A stretch of 44,382 nucleotides of DNA from Acrasis kona (GCA_026419775.2 JAOPGA020001610.1:1-44382); one strand, 5' to 3'. Numbered from the stretch's first letter, positions 8,449-19,746 are shown. Numbers and translations: made by a program. The notes: generated by a model from the letters alone, not told the origin.

Positions 8449-10071
8449 ATGGGTTTCATGAATGTATCCGGTGAGGTCCTTAATCAATATGATTTTGTAA
8501 TAATACTGCACAACCTAATGTCGTTTCAAGAGAGATGGAATGCTTTGGGATACAAGGTTTTTCGGCCAACAGTACTAATGATAATGATCACTTTGATCAA
8601 CATAACAATATATTTCGATAGAGGGGTTATAAGTGCGGTTCTGCAGGAAGTTGCTAGATATTGGGAGATAAACAATACATTGCAGGGATTTCTAGCAAGT
8701 GCATTTATTGTTGGGTTCATGCTATTTTGTCCAATATCTGCCGCAGCCTCGTCATACATTAGGCCCACAGTAAGATGAGAAGCGATCTTTTTTATTACTA
8801 ATTAGTTTATAATGGCGTTTGGACTGTTTGTATTCTCAGTGTCAACATTTCTCTGTGCAGTGTCGGGGTTAACCTCAAGATCAATTTCAGGTTACTACAT
8901 GCTCGTCGCGAGCAGGGCTCTAACCGGAGTTGGAGAGGCGTCCTTTGCTGCACTGGCTCCCACAATAATAGATGACATTGCACATCCAAAGGTCAGAACT
9001 GTAAGTCAAAGAAGAACATTCAAAAATAACAAAAAGCGAAGACTTATTTGGCTGTTTTCTACATGTCTCAACCAGGTAATTATCTTAAAAATGTCATCAT
9101 CTCAATTTTTAAGTTGGTGTCGGCTTGGGTTATGGCGTCACCGCAGGTCTAATCAAAGTATCATGGAGACTACCATTTTTAATTGAGAGCGTAATTGTTT
9201 TAGTACTTTCATTGTTGTGCTTCCTGGTCCCATCACCCGATTATTATAAAAGAATGAAAAACAATGGAAATGTAATCAATAGTCAAGATGAGGTGGACGT
9301 AAAGAAAACAACAAACCAAAACATTGGGTTGGCTCTGTTAAGCATTTTTTCTAATCCTACATATGTTTTTTCTTTATTCGGCAGTACTGCCTATGTATTT
9401 GTTGTAGGTGCGTTCACTTTCTGGGCCCCAACGTTAATTAGTGCATCGCAAAAAATATCCACTACGAATGCCAACATTGGCTTCAGCATCATTGCACTGT
9501 GTACTGGTATATTGGGTGGTCTGATGGGCGGTCTGACTCTGGATCGTCTGGGTGGCAGTCAAGGTTTTAGAGGTTCTTCCAGAGCCGCATTTTTATGTGC
9601 TTCGTGTTTAATAGTAGGATTCGGGTTCGGCGTAGGATGTTTTTTGACTAGTAACTATATAATCTTTTTTGCACTTTTGGCTCCCTGCACTTTGTTCACA
9701 CTTGCAATAACCTCTCCAAATTCAAGCATATTCCTAACAGTTGTGAAACCAGAAATGAGAAATCTGTCTATGGGCATTCAGATGATGTGTATACACTTGT
9801 TTGGCGACTTTCCAAGCCCAGTTTTATTTGGGGTATGTCAATTTTTTCTGTGTGAATTACAATGTAGATGTTGGCGGATGCATTTGGTGGAAAGAGAAGA
9901 GGTTTGGTAACTGCTTTTTATTTTTTATGGAGTGTAATACTATTGTCCATTCTATTTTATATATTTGCTGGGCTTGTGGCAAAATCCAAGGCAATTCTGT
10001 ACGAAAAGATTGATCGTTTGAATGACAACAAGATTAGTAATGAATCTGACTATTTATTGAATAAAGAATAG
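8449..10071 (+). CDS. Spinster-like major facilitator transporter
   Basis: Five exons (8449-8769, 8806-9000, 9042-9075, 9114-9832, 9868-10071) are joined by 36-, 41-, 38- and 35-nt GT-AG introns into a 490-aa protein with about 12 membrane helices. Family hallmarks appear in order: INITIYFDRGVISAVL (helix 1), FLASAFIVGFMLFCPI (helix 2), SRALTGVGEASFAALAPTII (helix 4), then, assembled only by splicing, TYLAVFYMSQPVGVGLGYGV (helix 5), and GDFPSPVLFG near helix 11. Spinster/SPNS carriers export sphingosine-1-phosphate or lysophospholipids from lysosomes or the cell in animals; the substrate here is unknown. An in-frame ATG at 8518 is an equally good start. A 34-nt internal exon is notable. The loop region normally carrying the GxLGDR motif is degenerate (SSYIRPTFIMAFG). 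Confidence 0.9.
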
Positions 10072-10081
10072 GTTATTGTAT

Positions 10082-10709
10082 TTATTGGTTTTTATCTTTT
10101 TTTTCTTCTTGATGCTCTCTATAAGATTGTGGTGGAGGTTTAAGTTCCTTTTCCTTACGCTCCTTGATAAGTATTTGTACTTTGTGTAGATAGAATACGT
10201 ACGATACCGTACCAATGATGTTGAATATTAACATTGAAAAGTAGAACTTTGAGTGGATGGAATCGTGAGATAGTGGTCTCATAACGACGCCGAATACAAT
10301 TAACCAAGCCATAAATCCAAAGTGTGTTAATAAGTTTAATACTCTGTTGCGTGGGGCCAAAAAAACTATAAATACCATCAGAAGTGAGGCTAGTAGGAAT
10401 ACAAGAGCGCTGAAACGATACTGTGCAAGTAAGATCTCCTTGACAACGCTTGCGGCGTCGCCGTGTACATCGCTCTTAAGGGTAGCTAACCATTGTTCTA
10501 CCGTTATTCCACCTCTCAAAGTATTTCCAAGAAAAAGAGATTGATTTCCAGTTACATCAATAGACCAAGGTCTGGGTGATACTAAAAAAACCCAACTCAG
10601 CAGCATTCCCGCACTTGCACCTGTTATTATTAATACAAGCCGAAAAGATCTTCTTACCTAGAAACAAATACACAGAAGATATGAAGGAGAATAGACGAAG
10701 TGACACCAT
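10082..10709 (-). CDS. Four-span membrane protein of unknown family
   Basis: Two exons (10658-10709 and 10082-10620) are joined by a 37-nt GTAAGA...CAG intron to give 196 aa. The first exon supplies the start MVSLRLFSFISSVYLFL, which continues after splicing as GASAGMLLSWVFLV to form helix 1. A polar loop with two possible N-glycosylation sites follows, then helices around LVFLLASLLMVFIVFLA, FGFMAWLIVFGVVM and YFSMLIFNIIGTVSYVFYL, and a charged tail ending in K/E/Q. The topology is tetraspan, but no claudin, tetraspanin or other signature is recognised. The gene converges with the Spinster-like gene, with only 10 bp between stops. Confidence 0.72.
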
Positions 10710-11128
10710 GTTTATTTTCAGACACAAACCACCTTACAATGATGTCAGTTGAGTTTTACTTTTATAGACAAATCTAGTGCTGTGATTCCAGTTATAAAAC
10801 GGTAACTATGATTTATTCTAGTGTCAGTTAGCTGTGCTCATGAATTTGTTTGGGGACCACCAATAATAACTTGTTTCTCAACACCCTTATTTTTATTTTT
10901 GTAAAATAGCTACCGGTAGCCACGACTTGGGTAAGAAAACCGACAAAAGTAGAAAATCCGAACATGTACGAATAACAAGCATTCAAAATCATAGAGAAAA
11001 CTTCAATAATAAATTTTTGCAGTTTGACCTTACCTAACCTGTGTACTTGAACTTCAAAATTGTAATATAAATTTCATCTCGTCGGCTTTGACAAACCATC
11101 AACACGCAAACAAACACCTTGAGTAAAC

Positions 11129-11347
11129 ATGGATATAAATGCAAAAATACAAAAACTGATTAGTAATACACAATTAGATGAGAGCGAGAAAAGATTTGTT
11201 CATGGTGCATGCATATGTTACTGTGAAAAAATGTGCAGCCCAAAAGATTTTTATGGATGTAAGATACACAAGAAAAAGAAAAACCCAGCACACAAATACT
11301 GTTTATTCAAGAATATTAGAATAACAACGTTAATTTATTTGCTTTAA
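11129..11347 (+). CDS. Small Cys/Lys-rich ORF, uncertain
   Basis: A 72-codon ATG ORF with a Cys-rich patch (HGACICYCEKMCSPKDFYGC) followed by lysines. A GTAAGA...CCCAG pair inside it would remove 30 nt in frame, shorter than the other introns here, so the unspliced reading is favoured. No family is recognised and it may be a remnant or non-coding. The 420 bp before it (10710-11128) holds nothing I can identify. Confidence 0.35.
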   Translation: MDINAKIQKLISNTQLDESEKRFVHGACICYCEKMCSPKDFYGCKIHKKKKNPAHKYCLFKNIRITTLIYLL

Positions 11348-11622
11348 TGTGTACATTAACATTCTTCTATTTCCGTTATAGTATCTGCATAGCTTATGTA
11401 TTTTCTTGTTCCTAATAATTATAGAGCTGCTTATTTTCCTGCATCCATGGTGTGGTCGGTGTTCTCTCGTAGGGAAGGGTGTGAGCTCGTCGGTTGACTG
11501 TCTCGTGATTGGATAGTTACCGGCACGACTAAATAATGGTGTTGAGTTGTTTGCAAAAAATATTTGTAATCAATTGTGTGGTTTGGGTCATTGCGGATAA
11601 ATAATTGATAGACAACACCAAT

Positions 11623-14480
11623 ATGAGTAGTAACGATGACGCTCGTGAATTAGACACAGACAGTCATCGTTCTTTCTCGGATTCAGAGGAATATCAAACA
11701 AATCAAAACACAAACATTGTGATACAGGACACTTATTTCGATACTATAGAGCCCGACAGCGAGAATGTGTATGAGTTTGAAGAACTATTTCACTTCTATC
11801 AAGAGCTTCGAGCGCTTTTATTTCATAAAATGCCAATATCAATGACTCGATCGTTATCAAATTTTGACTTTGGAGACACGCAGGGCAGTTTCGCAAAGTC
11901 TCCATCAACAGAAAGATTGGACAGTATATCTGGCACCGAATCCGAAAGTTCTAGTCTATTAAGACCCCCACCAAAAGCCCCTCAAGGCAGAGTGCGAAGT
12001 ATTTTCCGTGATGTCAGAAACAAATTCTTAAGCGTTGATAAGAATAGCGCGGCTACCGAGCTCATGCAGCGTACCAGTGATAAACTAAGTACAACCAGGG
12101 CGGAACATTTACAAAATTTTTATGGGAAATTAATTTCAGTGCTCAAAGAACAAACATCAAGTAATACATTTTCATAAAATGATTTAACATTTGAATAGAA
12201 GCAAGAGATCACCTCGAAAGGATGCAACTCTTCAGGAGAGCAAGAAATCAACTTTACAGACAATATTTGGTGGAATATCACGGAATGAACTCCCACTCCG
12301 TTGCGGAGTTTGATAAATTTGCGGAACTTTTCACAGACGACTTGGCGGCTGAATTAGAAATCAAAAATGAAGACGAATGTTCCATCTCCTTACCTACCTC
12401 TCCGTTCCAGTCGCCTCATGCGGAACATACAGAAACCACTCACTTGCTGTCGGCTGCTAATTATAATGCAAACATTGAAGAACTATTGAACAAGGGAGGT
12501 AACGAGGTTCAAATTGTCAAGGATAGGATTCCTTGGTGGAGGCGCTTGGTTCATGTACTTTCATTTATATTTCCCATTCTGGTCTGGTTACCTGAATATT
12601 GTCAAAAAAGTGAAATAATAAATAATGTCAAAAGAGATGTTTTGGCAGGAACTACCATTGCGATCGTTTTGTGTCCACAAGGAATTGCCTACGCGATGGT
12701 GGCGGGCATGCCTCCTATTTATGGATTGTATACTGCCTTCATTCCTAGTATTATTTATCCGTTTTTAGGGACTTCCAGGGTGCTTGCTGTTGGACCTAGT
12801 GTTATTATATCCTTAATTCTTTATCAAACGATTTACACTGATCTCGAAGTTAGAAATAGTCTTGAATATCAGAATTATGTTTTATTGGTTAGTATGTTTG
12901 CGGGCGGTATACAGCTTCTGTGTGGTGTGTTGCGGTTGGGTTTTGTAATGAATTTTCTGTCCAAACCAATTTTGTCTGGCTTTACAACAGCTGCTGCTAT
13001 TTTGATCGCAATGACACAGGTAAAGTACTTGTTTGGTGTCACTCCGGATAGTGAGGTCAAAGCTCAACTGTATTGGTCCCTTTATTATTTAGGAAAAGCA
13101 ATGCACGATCAAGGAATTCATAATGGTACTTTTATTTGTGCATTAATTTGCTTCTTTTTCTTGATACTGTTAAAATTTATTCCAGTGTATTGGAAAGGCA
13201 AAAAGCACCACATTGATGATTTCTTCCCTTCCAATTTGATTGTTATTGTGGGTGGCACTTTGATTATGACTTTGATTAGCTTATCACCTGCGTCATTGGC
13301 CCAAAGTGGAGATCATGACGTTTTAGGGATTAATATACTTGGTCGCCTGGATGGATCTCTTCCTGTTCCCTCTCTTCCGAAATTCTATCAAGATTATGTC
13401 TATGTAAATGAAACACCAATCAATTCGACTCTGTTGTCAAGTCCTCATGTACATGGTTATTGGATGCCAGTTGGTGATCCAATATTTACATGGGAAATTG
13501 CACGAAACGCTCTGTTAGTTGCATTACCGTGCTTGTTTATTGGTTTTGCAGAGGCTTATAGTGTTGGTAGTTACTATGCAATAAAAGATAATTATAGCGT
13601 GGATCCAAATAACGAATTAATGGCAATTGGTTTGAGTGCATTTGTTGGAAGCTTCTTCTCCGCTTACATGGCAAGCACATCATTATCACGGTCAGCATTA
13701 AGTGCAGCCGCTGGTGCACGATCCCAATTGGCTGGTCTTCTCACTGGTGTACTCATGATTCTCATGTTGTTGTTTGTTTCTAAACTGTTTTATTATCTTC
13801 CAAAGCCCTTGTTGGGTGCCATGATTATTATGGCTATTACAAAATTGATTGATTACGAGATGGTGATTTATACTTTTAAAACGAAAAAGAAGGATTTTGT
13901 GTCTTGGATGGCTTGTTTTTTGTGCACTCTGTTTGTTGGTTTACAATACGGAATTTTACTTGCAACCTTGTTGAGTTTGGCATTCGTACTTTATAGATCT
14001 TCTAGACCTCGTTTGGTTTTGTTAGGAAAAGAACCTGGCACAACGACCTATCAGTCCATCAAGAGATTCCCAGATAGTTTTAGAACACCAGGTGTTTTAG
14101 TTGTTAGGCTTGACTCTGAACTCTTCTTTGCTAATTGTTCCTATGTAGCAAAATATTTAAACAAGATCATAGACCAAACGAACAATGAAGTTATTTTCAA
14201 TGGTGACATTAGTATGAACAATAAATGTAGAGCTCTGATTACTGACATGGGTTCAGTTAATCAAATAGATAGCACAGGAGTTTTGTCTCTGAGGGATATT
14301 AAGAAAATTTTAGATTATAGAAATGTGAAGTGGTACATTGCAAATATAAAACCAGAAGTCATAAGAGAGATGCAACAAGGATCCTTCATTCATGATGATG
14401 TTATGGATGAGTCACGCCTATTTACTACTGTGCACGATGCTGTGCGACACGCTGTTGATGAAATAAAAAAGAAGAAATGA
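11623..14480 (+). CDS. SLC26/SulP anion transporter with STAS domain
   Basis: Two exons (11623-12160, 12199-14480) joined by a 38-nt intron encode 939 aa. The SulP core starts near aa 300 with RDVLAGTTIAIVLCPQGIAY and AGMPPIYGLYTAFIPSIIYP, the family signature, followed by about 12-14 membrane helices. A STAS domain follows (about aa 800-930; VLVVRLDSELFFANCSYV, then RALITDMGSVNQIDSTGVLSL). Family members exchange sulfate, chloride, bicarbonate or oxalate at the plasma membrane or vacuole. The N-terminal soluble region of about 280 aa is unusually long: a Ser-rich segment flanked by helical stretches (YEFEELFHFYQELRALL; ARNQLYRQYLVEYHGMN). These are faintly reminiscent of SPX helices, but the basic SPX signature is absent. 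The ATG at 11623 is the first in frame. Confidence 0.95.
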
Positions 14481-15398
14481 ATATCACATACTTTATACAA
14501 AACAATATCCTTCGTCTTCTTTCTTATGTTGTTAATTGCATGTGGTCGTTTGGTATTATCAATCTGACGGTCAAGTGCTACAGCCTAATGAGACAATAAC
14601 GTTCTTCCAGATAAAATTACGGTAGCCCTATGATTGTAGAGTGTCAATGTAATTATCAAGTACATATTGATGGAAGCTCTGATGGATTGTAGAACAGCTG
14701 AAAGCTCTACTTCTTCAACCTCCTTCCAGACTTCATTCGCCTCAAGAAATCTTTCTCCCTGTTGTTTGGTACTATGTTTACTTCTTGTATTTTTACTCTG
14801 ACTTCAACATCACGTAAGTAGAAGATCTACTATAGAACTTTTGCTAAAATCTCACAATCATACCCTAGACAGCAGATTTTTAGTTGATTTGGTCAATCAA
14901 ATAATTTTCCATCTCTACTTGATCATTACTTTGTCTTCTTTGAACCGTGACCGCGATTTAGAAGCATATATACATTGCAAAATATTAAAATTACTTCGAT
15001 ACCGGGAATCGAACCCGGGCCTGAAGAGTGAGAGTCTTCCATCCTTTGAGGTAACTTAAGAAACGTTGTAAAACCACTGGACGATATCGAACTGTATTAG
15101 CTGTAAGTTAAGGTTAGTTGTGTGCAGTAGTATGTAAACTTGTATTAAAAATGATATCCTTGAATTGAGATTGAAGACGACTTGAGAAAGCGAAGTTTGG
15201 TCCTGTCGCAGAGTCAAAATTGGTTCGAGCGAAAACAGATAGATGATAGATTGCAGCGTTGAGCGTAGAGATATACTCGGATCGAGATTCTGACGCACCT
15301 CGCAAAAGTAAGGTAACACGTTCGGCGCCAAAACGATTGTAATTTCTCGCTTCTTTTTTTAGAAGGTCATTTATTTTTATCAATCTATTTCTAACACA
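14481..15398. other. Intergenic region holding only a tRNA gene
   Basis: Between the SLC26 and hydrolase genes I see no convincing protein gene on either strand; short ORFs are without family features. The only recognised element is the minus-strand tRNA-Glu at 14994-15091. The TATA-poor stretch before 15399 is the presumed hydrolase promoter. Confidence 0.6.
14994..15091 (-). tRNA. tRNA-Glu(CUC) with a 26-nt D-loop intron
   Basis: Read on the minus strand: acceptor TTCGATA/TATCGAA (7 perfect pairs), D-stem GTCC/GGAT, anticodon arm GAAGA-CTCTCAC-TCTTC (anticodon CTC), T-arm CCGGG-TTCGATT-CCCGG, and discriminator G. TTTT follows at 14987-14990. The anticodon loop carries no intron. Instead the D-loop is interrupted after AGTGGTT: 26 extra bases (15046-15071, beginning TTACAACG and ending CCTCAA) precede A21 and the 3' D-stem. 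Removal leaves a 72-nt tRNA with the usual eukaryotic D-loop AGTGGTTA. In the precursor, exon GTGG(T) can pair with intron (A)CCTC with one U-U mismatch, leaving an AAA bulge beside the D-stem. Confidence 0.88.
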
Positions 15399-16385
15399 AT
15401 GAATGAACAGATAGGACAGGTAGTCCAACTTTCAGAGGGATCAACAAGATACATCTTTGAAGGAGATTTGCAGAATGAGAACGCACCTGTAATCGTATGT
15501 CTGCATGGAATTTCAGCAGGCTTTTTTGTATATGAATTCCTCGCAAGATCCATTATAAAACATGGAGGCTTTCGTGTTTTACGTTACGATCAGTATGGTA
15601 ACGCTCACTCAGATCCTGTTAAAAAAATACACAATACAGATTTGTTTGTAAATCAATTAAAAGAAATCCTCGACCACTTGAACATTAACAAGGTTATTCT
15701 AGTTGGTCACTCTCTAGGAGGCGCTATTGGGGTTCTCTTCACGGATAAATATCCGGATATTGTAGATAAACTTGTGTTACTATCCCCCGCCGGAATGAAA
15801 TGGAATCTATATGGCACTGGCTGGATTAGATGCTTTCCTGTATGCAGCGGCTTCTTCTTTAGTAAATTCATCAAGATGTACACAATAGAGAAAACCCTCC
15901 ATGGCACATTTTTCGATCCTAAACACTGTGAGGAGGGAATACAGCACTATTCAAAGAACATCAAAAGATTTGGGCTTGCGAGTTTCGTCAATGGTACAAT
16001 GAAGAGTCTGAGTGATTTCCCGCTTGCTAAGGGTTGCATCGAAGAATCCAAAAGAGTTAGTAATATGGATAAGAAAATCATGATAGTATGGGGTGAATAT
16101 GACAATACTGTGCCACCAGATGAACTGTTTCCTCAATGGGTGAAGGCTTTCCCGAACGCAACTTTTTTTGTAATAAAATCCGTTAGACATGACTTCATGA
16201 CGGAGGAAGCTCCTCTTTGTGCTCAACTTGTAATGTCCTTCGCTCTTGACGAAGAGATATCTAGAGAAGAATTGTCTTTGCTTCGTGGCAATAAGAATGC
16301 ATCTTCGGTGAGGTTAGGATATAAGGACAAGAAAATAAGAGCATTTTGGTTATCGAAACAAGAGTACAACAATTTATTCATTTAA
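15399..16385 (+). CDS. Alpha/beta-hydrolase fold protein
   Basis: A single-exon 328-aa protein with a complete canonical catalytic triad. The oxyanion motif VCLHGISAG comes first, then nucleophile Ser105 in the elbow GHSLGGA, acid Asp235 after strand 7 (IMIVWGEYDNTVPP), and His264 (SVRHDFMTEEAP). A helical cap (about aa 130-210) lies between strands 6 and 7. The overall pattern fits the epoxide hydrolase/MEST/monoacylglycerol lipase-like esterases; the substrate cannot be inferred. No signal peptide or membrane segment is seen, so a cytosolic enzyme is likely. It is preceded by the tRNA-Glu region and followed, 85 bp away, by the convergent gene ending at 16471. Confidence 0.92.
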   Translation: MNEQIGQVVQLSEGSTRYIFEGDLQNENAPVIVCLHGISAGFFVYEFLARSIIKHGGFRVLRYDQYGNAHSDPVKKIHNTDLFVNQLKEILDHLNINKVILVGHSLGGAIGVLFTDKYPDIVDKLVLLSPAGMKWNLYGTGWIRCFPVCSGFFFSKFIKMYTIEKTLHGTFFDPKHCEEGIQHYSKNIKRFGLASFVNGTMKSLSDFPLAKGCIEESKRVSNMDKKIMIVWGEYDNTVPPDELFPQWVKAFPNATFFVIKSVRHDFMTEEAPLCAQLVMSFALDEEISREELSLLRGNKNASSVRLGYKDKKIRAFWLSKQEYNNLFI

Positions 16386-16470
16386 ATCATTCCACATTAA
16401 TGATTAAATCAACATTTGCAACCTGAACAAGTAACACAGAAACTTTTAAATAAAAGACCATGTTTTATAA

Positions 16471-17092
16471 TTAATGTGACATTAGTACCTCCAAGGGAGA
16501 TAAATAGTAAAAGTTATCCAACTCCATCTCTTTAGAAGCATATCTGTTTGCGGAGGAGAACAAACGCTTTGCAATATCTTGTTTTGCGATGATGCCCAAC
16601 TGCTCATAGGCACTGGTCACGACTATCAAGTTATTTAATTTAATAAAAATGATGACGTACAATAACCACTCAATATACTAGAAACATCAACCCTCACATT
16701 TGGGTCCAACTCACAAACATTCTCAAATAATGCATACAAGCGCTCACGTACAGGATCGTGCTTGGACTTGCCCATTTCAACTGTAGTGTGAATAAGTTGT
16801 TGGCCGTCAATCGATACTGAAAACGCATCTGGGCTTTGGCTTACATCAATCGCACCAACTTCATAAGGTTTTCTTTTTAATCTCCTAATGCCAACAGATG
16901 ACAAGCACTTGCTCTGAAGAATCGAATTCAAGTTGATAATGTTCCCTTCCAAATACTTTCTGGACAGTATTTAGTAACATTTGTAATTTAAAACACTTAC
17001 TTGTTCAATTCTTTCAAGTCCATAACATTTGTGAAAAACGCAGGAGAGTCATAAAGATACACATCTTTGACCCCATCAAAAATCAGTACCAT
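16471..17092 (-). CDS. Unknown protein, 180 aa, three exons
   Basis: Exons 17001-17092, 16661-16959 and 16471-16622 are joined by 41- and 38-nt introns (GTAAGTG...CAG and GTACGT...TAG) into one open frame from MVLIFDGVKDVYLYD to PLEVLMSH. The product is a compact soluble protein: predicted strands at both ends of the first half, and helices in the second half (LYALFENVCELD, AKQDIAKRLFSSANRY, FYYLSPLEVLM). I do not recognise the family; the C-terminal part has a winged-helix or longin-complex look, but this is only an impression. It starts 66 bp downstream of the NlpC-like gene's stop on the same strand, so its promoter must be very short. Confidence 0.65.
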
Positions 17093-17158
17093 ACAAACTC
17101 TAGTATACACGTGTGTGAAATTGTACCTACATACATGAACATTTTGTTTAAAGTTTCT

Positions 17159-18290
17159 TTACATTTTACATATCCCAGCACCGACTTCGCTCACTTCCCT
17201 TAGAAAAATTAAATCTCCAGTTTTGAGTCCCATCGCCCAAGTTGAATTATAACCAAAGAAGAAGTCTAAAAATGTTAAATTTTTTCCAAGAATTGTACTT
17301 ACTTTGTATGTCACTCTCCCTAATGGTGGGATAGAGAGTTGGTAGTTCAACCTTCTTTAGTATGGACACATCAGCAGAGCTCAAAGGGTAATCCATCCAA
17401 ATGTATGTTTCCTTATCCCATCCCTCACTGTTCCGGTCGTCAACAGGAAGGTCATAACTGGAATCTGACCCAAAGTGAAATGGTTTGAACTTGCAGATGG
17501 TAGCGTTTGTTTGACGTTCGAACAATCCTAGAGCTGTATACATGACTGCAACATATTCGGCACTAACAATCATTTTTACATCTTCGGGGTCAGAAGCAAA
17601 GATTGATTTGTTGTCAAAGAATTGTGGCATGAGTAAGCTGCTCCGTTTGTGATCGTGAATCTTGATTGAGAATGACTCGATCGATAAATCCAAAAGTTGG
17701 CATAAGATCGTGTCTTCGTCTTTGTATAGCATTTCATCTAAAATAAAATTTTCGCGTTCTGAAAACTTGATGCAGACATCTCCAACATTCATACCTACTT
17801 CTGGCATTAATTCCTGACCAGCATCACTACCTGGTGTTGTGGCACTGAGGAGAACATGACTTCGCATTTTTAACTGAGTGTGAGATTGTTTAGTGTAATC
17901 TAGGTAGGACCTACCTTCCTCACTGCTACAATGTCATATAGACCAGAGTGTATTTTGGATGATAGAGATTGTATACAGCCTGATACAAGTAGCCTGTCAG
18001 ACGTCATGAAAGAATTTAGGGAATGTCTATCAATGCAGGCCTCCAAAACTAGAGGTTCACAAAAGCTCGGCGTTATAATTATTCCTACGTGGCTCCATAG
18101 TACATTTGAGCTTTCACGAATGCTTCGACCAACATACGACCTTGCGGAAAATAGAATCAAATCTCCAGTTTTCAAATCGTTTTTTATATCTAAGTCCATT
18201 AATGAATAAGCAAGCATTGGAGTTACCGTCATATGATATCCAAGGTTTCCTTCCAAGAAAGACGTCGCCTGAAGCTGCGCTGTTTCCCAT
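17159..18290 (-). CDS. Permuted NlpC/P60-like protein with Ser in place of the catalytic Cys
   Basis: Four exons (18227-18290, 17915-18189, 17303-17873, 17159-17265) with 37-, 41- and 37-nt introns encode 338 aa. The start MGNSAAS, chosen as the first in-frame ATG, is an apparent N-myristoylation signal, suggesting membrane attachment. The papain-like fold in its permuted order follows: LKTGDLILFSA (aa 27-37), catalytic-type His55 in LWSHVGIII, then VSAEYVAVMYTALGL (aa 216-230). In related proteins this last motif reads (F/Y)CSE(L/F)V, so Ser217 stands where the nucleophile Cys is expected. The C-terminus repeats the LKTGDLIF motif. Members of this superfamily are peptidases or acyltransferases; this one may be inactive or use Ser. 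A paralogue with intact Cys lies at 19747. Confidence 0.75.
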
Positions 18291-18578
18291 TCCAAAAATC
18301 AATGCATTGACATTTGACACTTCGAAAGAAGAATCATAAAAATTAAAACCCTTTTTGGATCTTTTCGTTTTTAAACCTCTATCAGCTAGAAATATGATGT
18401 TAGTGTACGATAACTCATCAAAACAATAAACTACATGGATATAAAAAAATCAGCTGGAAATATGATAGATGAACCGGAGGCTATTTTGCTGAACAAAAAA
18501 CTCGCTAGGTTCGATAGTTTAATTAAGAAATGAAGTTTTATAATAAACCAACTTCAGCCTCTGCATCTAAGCTATTAT

Positions 18579-19010
18579 TTATATACTTTTTTCTTTGGCA
18601 TCTGCTATACCCTCCAACTTACATACCACATTCTCTAAAGAATCTAGCATGCCTTGAATTTCAATTTGATCAGCGTTGTTCTCAAGCTTCTCAACAATGC
18701 TTTGTAAGTGAGCTGTGATTGTAGCGAAATCTTTATCGGTGACTTGATTTGATTCAACTGACGAAACCAATTTTGATTGCAACTGTTTCGCCTCCTCAAG
18801 AGCTTTTGTACTATCTTTTGCTTCAGTGTTCTTGTCTGTATCTTTTGCAACTATATCACCCTCACTCTTTTGTATGGCTTCTTTGACAGCGTTTTCTGAA
18901 GGTGTTGGGAATTCTTTTTTTAACTGTGTAGGTGAGCTTTTTACTGGTGTGTTAGGGGGAGCAGTAGGGCTATTAAATTTGGATATCAAAGCTTGCATAC
19001 GAGTATTCAT
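18579..19010 (-). CDS. Small acidic coiled-coil protein of unknown function
   Basis: A single-exon ATG ORF of 143 aa. The N-terminal half is disordered and rich in P, T, S and K (MQALISKFNSPTAPPNTPVK). The C-terminal half is helical with regular hydrophobic spacing (KALEEAKQLQSKLVSSVES, HLQSIVEKLENN, GMLDSLENVVCKLE), consistent with a short coiled coil or helical bundle. No family is recognised. It is flanked by gaps of about 290 bp (18291-18578) and 730 bp (19011-19746). Confidence 0.55.
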   Translation of the reverse strand: MNTRMQALISKFNSPTAPPNTPVKSSPTQLKKEFPTPSENAVKEAIQKSEGDIVAKDTDKNTEAKDSTKALEEAKQLQSKLVSSVESNQVTDKDFATITAHLQSIVEKLENNADQIEIQGMLDSLENVVCKLEGIADAKEKSI

Positions 19011-19746
19011 TGTTTCAGTTGGTTGACTAAAAAAGGTTCTGAAGCTTACAAAAAGTCTCCTGTCGGATTTTGGGCTACTTTCAACACATCATACTAGAGC
19101 ATCCAATTGTATATTTTCAACATTGTTGTTGTCAATGGGAATCAGTATTTGCTTATACAACAGTAAGTACAAAAGCTATTGGGAACCGAACCAATTAACA
19201 TTCTTAATTTATAATAGAATTGAGATTTATTTTCATTATATTAAAGTAAACATTACAAATGGGCTAGTTGCTGTGAAAATGCTCATTGGCACTAGTGAGA
19301 AACGAGGTGCAATTATAATGTCCATAATTCAACATCAAACACTTCTAAGATCGCAACAGCTTTCAATGTTTCCATATTTATTTTAAATTGTCTAGAAGGT
19401 TTGTCTTCATGTCTCCAACATTCACCAGGTGTGTCTTCATGTTCTCCAACATCAGTCTTATATTGGTCGTGGGTAATAATTGTAACCCTATTATCTTAAA
19501 AAAATGTATAGCGACAAATGTAATGCAACGAATCATGCTTCCTGACGATACAAAAGGATTTTCGACGACCATGTTTGACGATTTATTTGTATCAACGCGT
19601 ATTGTTATATAGTTATTACTAGTAGTTGAATAATATCCTCATGATATCTCGTTCCTCTCCACCAAAGGCATATTTTAGTTGACCAAAAGTTTATTTATGA
19701 GATGGGTAATAGCCCCTGAATCAGGCTAATGTATTAAAACCATATA
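19011..19746. other. Intergenic region without a secure gene
   Basis: The stretch has several short ORFs, of which the minus-strand 19378-19572 (ATG, 64 codons) ends in a helical LENMKTHLVNVGDMKTNLL segment and could be part of a small spliced gene; I cannot support it further. A short degenerate duplication (TTCATGTCTCCAACAT / TTCATGTTCTCCAACAT near 19407-19451) explains the repeated MKT motif. Confidence 0.4.

Noticed and set aside
11222-11300. 30-nt GT-AG intron in the small Cys-rich ORF
   Set aside because: Shorter than all others and in frame either way, so no evidence favours splicing.
18500-18515. GGTTCGATAG resembling a tRNA B box
   Set aside because: No acceptor, anticodon or T-stem partners surround it.
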